Of a stretch of 64,000 bases of DNA, positions 24,575 to 31,666 are shown in pieces. How positions within the stretch are numbered: position 1 is the stretch's first letter; each line of letters begins with the position of its first letter. The DNA is from Bacteroidota bacterium (GTDB lineage Bacteria; Bacteroidota; Bacteroidia; Bacteroidales; F082). The translations under genes were made by a program, and so were the position numbers. Under the pieces are notes generated by a model. The model was not told the origin of the DNA and ran no database searches. It worked only from the letters and a program-made list of their open reading frames with translations. Location of the stretch: positions 2,480,001 through 2,544,000 of the forward strand of contig JADJXJ010000001.1 of the NCBI GenBank assembly GCA_016715945.1, read 5' to 3'.

Positions 24575-25075
24575 ATGAGCAACAGCTTTCCGAACCGCAA
24601 AAAACCTTACCGCGTGCTCTTTGTATGCCTGGGCAACATCTGCCGTTCGCCTGCCGCCGAGGGTATTTTCAAACGCATTGCCTACGAGCGGGGACTGAAT
24701 GTGGAAGTGGACTCGGCCGGCACCTCGGGCTGGCACGAAGGCGAAGCTGCCGACAGCAGGATGAGGCGGGCCGCCCGTCAGCGCGGATACGAACTCACCA
24801 GCATATCGCGCCCGGTGCGCCGGAGCGACTTCGGGCGCTTCGACCTCATCGTGGCCATGGACGACAGCAACTATTTCAACCTGCGCGAGATGGCTACGAA
24901 CAAAGAGGAAGAAGACAAGATAGTACGCATGGCCGATTTTCTCGACCGCAAAGATTACGACCACATACCCGATCCGTATTACGGCGGAACCGAAGGCTTC
25001 AACCTGGTGATCGACCTGCTCGAAGAAGCTTCAGAAAACCTGGCCGACGAAATAGCGCAAATGCAGGGACTGTGA
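24575..25075 (+). CDS. Low-molecular-weight protein-tyrosine phosphatase
   Basis: A 166-residue phosphatase. The P-loop VCLGNICRS supplies the nucleophile Cys18 and Arg24. The general-acid motif DPYYGG lies near residue 132. Length and layout are those of LMW-PTPs, which remove phosphate from phosphotyrosine; in bacteria they often act on tyrosine kinases of capsule or exopolysaccharide export. No such kinase gene is in this window. Confidence 0.92.
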   Translation: MSNSFPNRKKPYRVLFVCLGNICRSPAAEGIFKRIAYERGLNVEVDSAGTSGWHEGEAADSRMRRAARQRGYELTSISRPVRRSDFGRFDLIVAMDDSNYFNLREMATNKEEEDKIVRMADFLDRKDYDHIPDPYYGGTEGFNLVIDLLEEASENLADEIAQMQGL

Positions 25076-25451
25076 AAAACCTGTCATCAACCTAGTGTTG
25101 GCAAACTTTATCAAAGCACTGCTATAAGCCGGACCGCGCCGGCTTTCAGATCAGATCTTCCTGATCGACATTAAATTATGTATATTCTGTTCGTCACCCC
25201 TCATATTCCTACAACGACGAAAGTATCCCCAACAGGCAGCCAACCAACCTCCATGACGATCCTGAAACACAGTTTCATTAATATTCAACCGGTCAGATCG
25301 GTCGTTTTCGGGATTATTTTCTTGTTTTAATGCATGCAACACCAATTATTTGGCATCCATGACAACACGTCAGGATTAATTATATGTAAAAATTTGCAAT
25401 TTATATTTTATCCATTATTTTTGCAACTATTTTACAAATAAAGCCATTAAA
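25076..25451. other. AT-rich intergenic region before the AbiL-like pair
   Basis: 376 bp without a supported gene. It holds a short hairpin at 25126-25145 (AAGCCGG/CCGGCTT, followed by only TTT), a possible weak terminator for the phosphatase gene. A strong promoter lies at its right end. Base composition turns AT-rich from about 25,150 on, marking the left edge of the accessory pair. Confidence 0.5.
25393..25423 (+). promoter_or_regulatory. Bacteroidota-type promoter of the AbiL-like operon
   Basis: TTTG (25393-25396), exactly 19 bp, then TATTTTTG (25416-25423) match the -33/-7 consensus. The ATG follows 28 bp later. This is the best promoter match I saw in the window. Confidence 0.6.
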
Positions 25452-26708
25452 ATGGTCTTGGAAATACGTTTAAGCAATTTTTTCTCCATCAAAGAGGAAG
25501 TTGTGCTCGATTTCAGAGCAGCGAACATTAAATCGGCAAATGCAAAGGCTTTGAACAACAATGTGTTTGAGCAAGGGAAGAAAACTTTGCTCAAAACCCT
25601 TATCATCTATGGTGCGAATGCCTCCGGAAAAAGCAACATAATCAGGGCCATCAGGTTTTGTCATGCTTTGGTTTTAGAATCACACAACCACAATCTGGAC
25701 ACTGTTTTCAATTTTCAGCCATTCAAATTCGATCTTTATCCTGACAAACCCAGCACATATTCCATTCGGTTTTTGCTAAACGACACTGAGTACCTTTATT
25801 CGTTCTCACTGACACGTGAGAAAATTGTTACCGAAAGCCTGCATTTTTACCCAAAGGGTCGGATAAAAGAAATTTTCACCCGCGACGAACGGCTGGGGAA
25901 GACCAAAAAGGATAAGTACACTTTTACGGATGTGATCAGAAGGCCAATGGATGTTGCCGAGAATACCTCCGAAAAGACCCTGTTCATTTCACGTGCCAGC
26001 CAACTGGATCGTGACATTGCGAAAGACGTTTTCAATTATTTTCACCGAACATTCATTTTAGATTATCTCGGTTTTGGTGTTTCGGCCATAGAAAACATCA
26101 GTAGGCAGAATAAAAAACAATTGCTTGAGGCCCTCAAAATCGCTGATAGCGACATTGAAGACGTAAAGATAAAGGTCTTAAAGCGACCTGTCAAAAACAT
26201 TCATGCCGACCTGGCCAATATGACCCTCAGGGTGGAGGATGTGGTGCAAGACCACTTGCAGATAAAAACCTATCATAGAAACCAACCTGACGTTGCTTTC
26301 GATTTTCTGACAGAAGAATCGCAGGGCACCATCAAAATGTTTTTCATCATGCTCACCCTGCTCGAAGTGGTCAGAAACAACAAGGTATTGCTCATTGACG
26401 AGATTGAAGAAAGTCTGCATCCAAAAATTATTGAATATATCTTCAATCTGTTCAGGGCAGGCGAAAAGGCGCAGCTGATCTGTACCACGCATAATACACG
26501 TTTTCTGAGCCTTAAGAGCTTCCGGAAAGATCAGATATACTTTACAAATAAAAAATCCGACGGCTCAACCGATTTATATTCTCTCTACGATTTCAGCGAT
26601 TTTCGCGACACCATGGACCTCGAAAAAGCTTATCTTCAGGGGCGTTTTGACGCTGTGCCATTTGTAAACGACTCTGATCAACAATTAAAACTGTTGCTTG
26701 ATGGGTAA
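25452..26708 (+). CDS. AAA-family (SMC/ABC-type) ATPase, AbiLi/RloA-like
   Basis: A 418-residue ATPase. Walker A is GANASGKS (residues 54-61). The family opening LEIRLSNFFSIKEEVVLDF is typical of AAA_15/AAA_21 proteins. Walker B is VLLIDEIEESLHP (near 315), followed by the switch His in LICTTHNTRFLS (near 345). Such ATPases pair with a TOPRIM or RloB partner in phage-defence systems (AbiL, Gabija-like, OLD-like), where ATP state controls a nuclease. The stop overlaps the next ATG by 8 nt, so the two products are made together. AT-rich compared with its neighbours. Confidence 0.8.
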   Translation: MVLEIRLSNFFSIKEEVVLDFRAANIKSANAKALNNNVFEQGKKTLLKTLIIYGANASGKSNIIRAIRFCHALVLESHNHNLDTVFNFQPFKFDLYPDKPSTYSIRFLLNDTEYLYSFSLTREKIVTESLHFYPKGRIKEIFTRDERLGKTKKDKYTFTDVIRRPMDVAENTSEKTLFISRASQLDRDIAKDVFNYFHRTFILDYLGFGVSAIENISRQNKKQLLEALKIADSDIEDVKIKVLKRPVKNIHADLANMTLRVEDVVQDHLQIKTYHRNQPDVAFDFLTEESQGTIKMFFIMLTLLEVVRNNKVLLIDEIEESLHPKIIEYIFNLFRAGEKAQLICTTHNTRFLSLKSFRKDQIYFTNKKSDGSTDLYSLYDFSDFRDTMDLEKAYLQGRFDAVPFVNDSDQQLKLLLDG

Positions 26709-27270
26709 CAAGAGAAATGCATCCCGGGGCAAAAAAATAAATCCACATTTCTGGGTGTTTTGTGAGGGAAAAACTGAAGAAGCATACGTCATTTTCCTGC
26801 GTTCGCTATATCGCCTGCCAATAGAAGTTGTGCCAAAAATTTCCGGTTCTGACATTAATATCCGTTACATTGAATCATACAAGAGAAACAAACCCACACA
26901 CGAAAAAGATCGTGACTTTTTAATTTATGATGCTGATATTCTGCATATTATTGAAAAGCTCAGAAATATTCCAAACGTAAATCTGATTATTTCTAATCCA
27001 GCTATAGAGCTATGGTTCCTGTTGCATTACAAAAATCAGATTACTTCTATTTCAGCGGCTGAGTGTGTGAGACAACTTGAAAATAGAAACAAAAACACCT
27101 ACAAAAAAGGGCTTATTGATGAACAGCTCAAAACCAGGCTAAAGGAAAAATACAAAGAAGCTTGCAACAGGGCGCGTCAGCTCCGACTTTTCGAAAACCC
27201 ATCCACGAATATGTTTTTGTTTATCGAAGCCCTCGAAAGTGCAAAACAAGAGAAATTGGCAGAAAAATAA
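26701..27270 (+). CDS. rloB: RloB-family protein (AbiLii-like, TOPRIM-like)
   Basis: A 189-residue RloB-type protein; ATG 26701 is preferred over the TTG three bases earlier. Glu22 in VFCEGKTEE and the DxD at Asp77/Asp79 (LIYDADI) give the acidic layout of TOPRIM-like metal sites. SNPAIELWFLLHY, a block typical of RloB, is present. With the upstream ATPase it forms the two-gene arrangement known from the lactococcal AbiL abortive-infection system and the RloA/RloB genes of restriction loci. Nuclease activity is an inference. Confidence 0.75.
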   Translation: MGNKRNASRGKKINPHFWVFCEGKTEEAYVIFLRSLYRLPIEVVPKISGSDINIRYIESYKRNKPTHEKDRDFLIYDADILHIIEKLRNIPNVNLIISNPAIELWFLLHYKNQITSISAAECVRQLENRNKNTYKKGLIDEQLKTRLKEKYKEACNRARQLRLFENPSTNMFLFIEALESAKQEKLAEK

Positions 27271-27307
27271 TGCGATAAACCGATTCTTAATTTTCGGGTA
27301 TTTATCT

Positions 27308-27330
27308 TTATACTCCCGTTCTGAGTATAA
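27308..27330. repeat. Hairpin downstream of rloB
   Basis: TTATACTC/GAGTATAA, an 8-bp perfect stem with a 7-nt loop and no T-run. It could mark the end of the defence transcript. The rest of 27271-27530 shows nothing recognisable. Confidence 0.3.
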
Positions 27331-27530
27331 GTGTCAATTTCAGAAATAGTTTTCAATACAACATTTTGTTTCTGTTTTTTCGGGGGATACGCCTGCTTTA
27401 AAAGCTGTTGCAGTTTTCAGCATTTTCCGGTCAAACATTTACTGCTTCACAGGAATAAGACTTCATGAAATGATTGCAATCTAATATGCTTGATTTCAGT
27501 ATATTACAATTCTAATTCCCTATATACGGC

Positions 27531-28538
27531 TTACTGGCTTTCGTAGATCACCCTCGTAACCACCTCGCCCACAGCCTGTAAGGTCTTAGGGTCAATTTGG
27601 CTAAGGTTGTCGCCCAGGGTATGCCAGTATTCGTAAAAAGTACCGTTGCTGCTATTGGGGTCGAGGTGGATGATGTTGATCATGGGGATGCCGGCAATCT
27701 GGTTCACTGGCAGGTGGTCGTCGGTAATGGGGGCGCCGGGTTTGTTGACAAACATATGGTCGTAACCCATGCGTTGTGCGGTGCGCCACACCTTGTCGAT
27801 CACCCAGGCTGCATATTGCTGCGAGAAGTATTCGCGCGGAAATACGGCCCCTGGGGCTCCTACCATATCGAGCAGGATGCCAAACTGTGCCCGGTAGCCG
27901 GATACATGCGGATTGGCCGACCAGTACCTCGAGCCCAGCGCCCAATGCTCATCGCTGCTCCCGCTGCGCGGGTCGTCCTGATGCGGGCCATAGTCTTCAA
28001 GGTCAAAAAAGATGATATCCACCCCAAGGTTTTCATTCAGTGGCGCCTTTTGCAACAAACGCGCCAGCTCGAGCAGGACGCCCACGCCACTGGCGCCGTC
28101 GTTGGCGCCGTCGATGGGTTTACGCCTGTTTGCAGGATCGGGATCATGATCGGCATAGGGCCTTGAGTCCCAGTGCGCTGCCAGCAAAATCCGCTTGCGG
28201 GCCTTCGGATTGAAAATTCCGATGATGTTTTTGCCATCGAAAATGGTGTTGTTGTACACCCTGGCCTTAAACTCCTGGATGAGGGCCGTGTCGGCGCGCT
28301 GCTGCAACTGCTTGAAGAGCCATTCGGCTGCTTCCCGGTGGGCTTTGCTGCCGGGTACCCGTGGCCCGAAAGCCAGCTGTTCGGCCACAAAGTGATAGGC
28401 CGAATCGGCCGAAAACAGCGGTATCTCGGGTTGGCGTGTGGTCTTTTTTTGCGCTTCGGAAGTGGCAGGCTTGCGCGTTATCCCGTTGCAGGCAGCAAAA
28501 AAGACTACAATCAGAATCGTTAGGGCCGGGCGAGTCAT
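27531..28538 (-). CDS. M28-family lipoprotein, glutaminyl-peptide cyclotransferase-like
   Basis: A 335-residue lipoprotein. ATG 28538 is chosen because a lipoprotein signal follows (VVFFAACNG, Cys17). The zinc-site motifs are readable in order: AAHWDSRPYAD, GANDGASGVGVLLELA, FFDLEDYG, LLDMVGAP and IIHLDPNS. A WHT-GDN segment near 305 is shared with glutaminyl cyclases. Bacterial and animal-type QCs convert N-terminal Gln to pyroglutamate. An aminopeptidase role cannot be excluded. Many exported proteins in this window begin with Gln, which fits a cyclase. Confidence 0.75.
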   Translation of the reverse strand: MTRPALTILIVVFFAACNGITRKPATSEAQKKTTRQPEIPLFSADSAYHFVAEQLAFGPRVPGSKAHREAAEWLFKQLQQRADTALIQEFKARVYNNTIFDGKNIIGIFNPKARKRILLAAHWDSRPYADHDPDPANRRKPIDGANDGASGVGVLLELARLLQKAPLNENLGVDIIFFDLEDYGPHQDDPRSGSSDEHWALGSRYWSANPHVSGYRAQFGILLDMVGAPGAVFPREYFSQQYAAWVIDKVWRTAQRMGYDHMFVNKPGAPITDDHLPVNQIAGIPMINIIHLDPNSSNGTFYEYWHTLGDNLSQIDPKTLQAVGEVVTRVIYESQ

Positions 28539-28702
28539 GAGCGTATTTTTCGCAAAAATAACCATTACCTGCGAGGATGTTTCCAAAGCCCGGGATGTCG
28601 CATCAGTTATCATGCATTTTGCTCGTCCGCTGTGCTTCACGAGGAGCAATTGATGCCTTGCGGACTTGGGTGCGGCCTGCTTTGCGTTTGGTGGCCCGTT
28701 AA

Positions 28703-29317
28703 TCAAAGAAACGCAGCCGCCTGCCCGAATGCCCCGCTAAAAACAAGCTGGTCGAGCGGCTTGCGCTCCCTTGGGCTGGTTTCCATGGCCTTGAGATTGG
28801 GATGCAGCACCTCCGGATCGCCAAGATGACCCAGCGAATTTGCCGTAACTACTTTGTAATCTGAAGGAAGTTCAAACAATGCAGCAGCTTTTTCGGTGTC
28901 GAACCCACCCATCTGATGCACATACAAGCCCTCGTGCATGGCTTGCAAGGTAAGGTATGCCATCGCCTGGCCAAGATCGTACACCGCAGATTTGTTTTCT
29001 CTGCCAGGGTTTTTGCTGGAGCTGGTTTTTGCAACGGCAAGAAACAGCACCGGGGCTGTGCCTGCCCATAACTGGTTGAATTCGACCAGCGTGGAGAATA
29101 TTTTCTGATAGGTGTCGTCGCCTTTGAATCCTACGATAAACCGCCAGGGCTGTTCGTTGCTGCTTGAAGGCGACCAACGTGCAGCCTCAAATATACGTTG
29201 GAGCTGCGCTTTTTCCACTTCCCGGCCATCGAAGGCACGCGGACTCCAGCGCCTGGCAATGAGTGGCATCACCTCATGCCTGGTTTGGGCTTGTTTGATG
29301 TGTGCTGTCTGAATCAT
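28703..29317 (-). CDS. Nitroreductase-family protein
   Basis: A 204-residue flavoprotein-type protein. ATG 29317 is preferred because a GAGG-type ribosome site precedes it. The FMN-binding pattern RRWSPRAFDGREV, then EAARWSPSSSNEQPWRF, and a C-terminal NSLGHLGDPE block are standard for the NAD(P)H-dependent nitroreductase family. Substrate unknown. It precedes the M28 lipoprotein gene on the same strand with a 164-bp gap. Confidence 0.85.
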   Translation of the reverse strand: MIQTAHIKQAQTRHEVMPLIARRWSPRAFDGREVEKAQLQRIFEAARWSPSSSNEQPWRFIVGFKGDDTYQKIFSTLVEFNQLWAGTAPVLFLAVAKTSSSKNPGRENKSAVYDLGQAMAYLTLQAMHEGLYVHQMGGFDTEKAAALFELPSDYKVVTANSLGHLGDPEVLHPNLKAMETSPRERKPLDQLVFSGAFGQAAAFL

Positions 29318-29386
29318 TTTCTGGTTTTCCTCTTTTAACAATACAAAAGTGCATTTTGTTTTGAACCCTTGCTATGCTGAGCTGGG

Positions 29387-29394
29387 TATCTTTG
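29387..29394 (+). promoter_or_regulatory. -7 box for the PHP phosphatase gene
   Basis: TATCTTTG matches TAnnTTTG; a TTTG lies 23 bp upstream (29360-29363). The ATG is 16 bp downstream. Confidence 0.5.
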
Positions 29395-29410
29395 CGCCAA
29401 ATTTCGCCAG

Positions 29411-30256
29411 ATGACCGGATACAATTTTCATACCCATACCCTCTTTTCCGACGGCCGCGACACAGCCGAAGCCTTTGTGAAACAAGCCATTGCATCGGGC
29501 ATGACTGCCCTGGGCTTCAGCGACCACTCCCCCCTGCCCTTCAACAACAAATTCAGCATCAAACCCACAGAGCTACAACGCTATGTGCAGGAAATAGGAA
29601 GATTGGCCACCGCTTACGGCGAACAGCTCGAAATTTACCTTTCGCTCGAGATTGACTTTATCCCCGGCATTTCCGACAATTTTGACGCCCTGCGGAGCCA
29701 GGCCCCTTTCGATTATCTGATTGGATCGGTGCATCTGGTGGGGCGCGATGCGGAGCAAAACCTCTGGTTTACCGACGGGCCTGATGTGGCCGTGTACGAC
29801 GCCGGTTTGCAGGAATTCTTCGGAGGGGACATCCGTAAGGCTGTCAGGGCATTTTACGATCAGACAAACCAAATGATCGAAACCCAGAAGTTTGATGTGA
29901 TCGGGCACTGGGACAAGATCAAAATGCACAACCGCAACCGGTATTTCACCGAGGATGAAGGCTGGTACCGCGCGCTCGCCCTCGAAACCCTCGGACTGAT
30001 TGCCCAGAAAGGCCTGATTGCCGAGGTGAACACGCGGGGCCTTTACAAAAAACGGTCGGACAGCCTCTATCCCTCGCCCTGGCTGATCAGCGAAATGTAC
30101 CGGCTCGGCATACCGGTGGTCATCAGCTCCGACGCCCACCTGCCCGAAGAGCTTCAGGCCGAGTTCGATACTGCCATCCGGGCAGTTCGACAGGCAGGTT
30201 ACCGATCAGTGGTGGTTTTCACGAAAAACGGCTGGCTGGAAAAACCGCTCGGTTAG
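29411..30256 (+). CDS. PHP-domain histidinol-phosphatase-like protein
   Basis: A 281-residue PHP metallohydrolase. The motifs YNFHTHTLFSDG (start), SDHSP (near 39), LEIDF (near 81), GSVHLV (near 102), GHWDKIK (near 163) and ISSDAH (near 238) supply the usual His, Asp and Glu metal ligands. The layout is that of HisJ-type histidinol-phosphate phosphatases, the eighth step of histidine synthesis. No other his genes are nearby, so a different phosphoester cannot be excluded. Confidence 0.8.
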   Translation: MTGYNFHTHTLFSDGRDTAEAFVKQAIASGMTALGFSDHSPLPFNNKFSIKPTELQRYVQEIGRLATAYGEQLEIYLSLEIDFIPGISDNFDALRSQAPFDYLIGSVHLVGRDAEQNLWFTDGPDVAVYDAGLQEFFGGDIRKAVRAFYDQTNQMIETQKFDVIGHWDKIKMHNRNRYFTEDEGWYRALALETLGLIAQKGLIAEVNTRGLYKKRSDSLYPSPWLISEMYRLGIPVVISSDAHLPEELQAEFDTAIRAVRQAGYRSVVVFTKNGWLEKPLG

Positions 30257-30415
30257 GTTGTTTGATCCTGCATCTGGTATTATCACAAGCCTGAAGAAAG
30301 TGATAAACTTCAGTTTTGTTTCACAAAAAACTGCAAAACTGTTCGATTTCGAACATATAAGCTTGCAAAATCGGGCTGATGAGCCAAATATGTGAATTTT
30401 TTAACAAAACTTGGC

Positions 30416-30423
30416 TACCTTTG
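30416..30423 (+). promoter_or_regulatory. -7 box for ornithine carbamoyltransferase
   Basis: TACCTTTG matches TAnnTTTG, 47 bp upstream of the ATG at 30471. Confidence 0.45.
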
Positions 30424-30470
30424 CCGGCATAGGAAGTTTTAAGACATTCAACACACAAAAAATCAAACAT

Positions 30471-31469
30471 ATGGCATTCAACCTTCGCAACCGCAGTTTC
30501 CTGAAACTGCTCGATTTCACTCCTGCCGAGATTAAATTTCTGCTCGATTTGTCGGTCGATCTGAAAAAGGCCAAATATTCGGGCACCGAGCAGCAGCGCC
30601 TTAAGGGCAAGAACATCGCCCTGATTTTTGAGAAAGACAGCACCCGCACCCGTTGTGCTTTCGAGGTGGCAGCTTTCGACCAGGGAGCACATGTAACCTA
30701 CCTTGGTCCTTCAGGCTCGCAAATCGGTAAGAAAGAATCGATGAAAGACACTGCCCGCGTGCTTGGCCGACTCTACGACGGCATCGAATACCGCGGATTT
30801 GGGCAGGATATTGTGGAAGAGCTGGCCAGATATGCCGGTGTGCCGGTGTGGAACGGACTCACCAACGAGTTTCACCCCACTCAGATCCTGGCCGACCTGC
30901 TCACCATGATGGAGCACAGCGACAAGCCCCTGCATCAAATCAGCTTTGCCTACTGTGGCGACGCACGCAACAACATGGGCAACTCGCTCATGGTTGGCGC
31001 TGCCAAGATGGGTATGGACTTCCGCGCGGTGGCACCCCGACAGGTGTGGCCAAATGAAGAACTGGTGGCCAAATGCCGCGAAATTGCAGCAAGCACAGGC
31101 GCCCGGATCACCCTCACCGAAAGTGTGGACGAAGGCGTGAAAGGTGTGGACTTCCTCTACACCGACGTTTGGGTGTCGATGGGCGAACCCGATCATGTGT
31201 GGGAAGAACGCATCAAACTGCTCAGGCCTTACCAGGTGAATAAGGAAATGGTGGAAAAAACAGGCAATCCGAAAGTGAAATTCCTGCACTGCCTGCCCTC
31301 GTTCCACAACCGCGAAACCGTTATCGGCGAGCAGATTTACCAGAAATTCGGTCTGGAAGCCATGGAAGTTACCGACGATGTATTCGAATCGGAACACTCC
31401 CTAGTATTCGATCAGGCCGAAAACCGCATGCATACCATCAAAGCAGTGATGGTGGCTACCCTGGGATAA
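30471..31469 (+). CDS. argF: Ornithine carbamoyltransferase
   Basis: A 332-residue enzyme that interconverts carbamoyl phosphate plus ornithine with citrulline. The start MAFNLRNRSFLKLLDF is chosen from family likeness, although the frame extends upstream. The carbamoyl-phosphate site STRTR (residues 57-61), HPTQ (near 133), the ornithine-loop SMGE (near 235) and the HCLP motif (near 273) are all present. It resembles enterobacterial ArgF/ArgI and catabolic ArcB. The SMGE loop marks true ornithine specificity rather than the N-acetyl- or N-succinylornithine enzymes common in Bacteroidota. No arcA or arcC is adjacent. Confidence 0.92.
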   Translation: MAFNLRNRSFLKLLDFTPAEIKFLLDLSVDLKKAKYSGTEQQRLKGKNIALIFEKDSTRTRCAFEVAAFDQGAHVTYLGPSGSQIGKKESMKDTARVLGRLYDGIEYRGFGQDIVEELARYAGVPVWNGLTNEFHPTQILADLLTMMEHSDKPLHQISFAYCGDARNNMGNSLMVGAAKMGMDFRAVAPRQVWPNEELVAKCREIAASTGARITLTESVDEGVKGVDFLYTDVWVSMGEPDHVWEERIKLLRPYQVNKEMVEKTGNPKVKFLHCLPSFHNRETVIGEQIYQKFGLEAMEVTDDVFESEHSLVFDQAENRMHTIKAVMVATLG

Positions 31470-31532
31470 TAGCACCAGAAAAGGGTTTCCGGAAAACCAA
31501 AACAGCCGGAAAACCTGAAAATCATAAGATTC

Positions 31533-31571
31533 AGGGCCGTGGCGACCAATCTCGCTCCGGCCCTTTTCTTT
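31533..31571 (+). terminator. Terminator after ornithine carbamoyltransferase
   Basis: Stem AGGGCCG/CGGCCCT (31533-31539 with 31558-31564), with an inner GCGA/TCGC pair, followed by TTTCTTTT. Confidence 0.65.
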
Positions 31572-31633
31572 TCCGTAAATCAACCCATGTTTGCCGTTGG
31601 CTGGCCAGCACAAGCAGTTCCGGGGCTTTTGCA

Positions 31634-31641
31634 TAGCTTTG
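31634..31641 (+). promoter_or_regulatory. -7 box for the S46 peptidase gene
   Basis: TAGCTTTG matches TAnnTTTG, 25 bp upstream of the ATG at 31667. Confidence 0.45.
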
Positions 31642-31666
31642 CCCTCATCTATTCAAACACTTAGGC

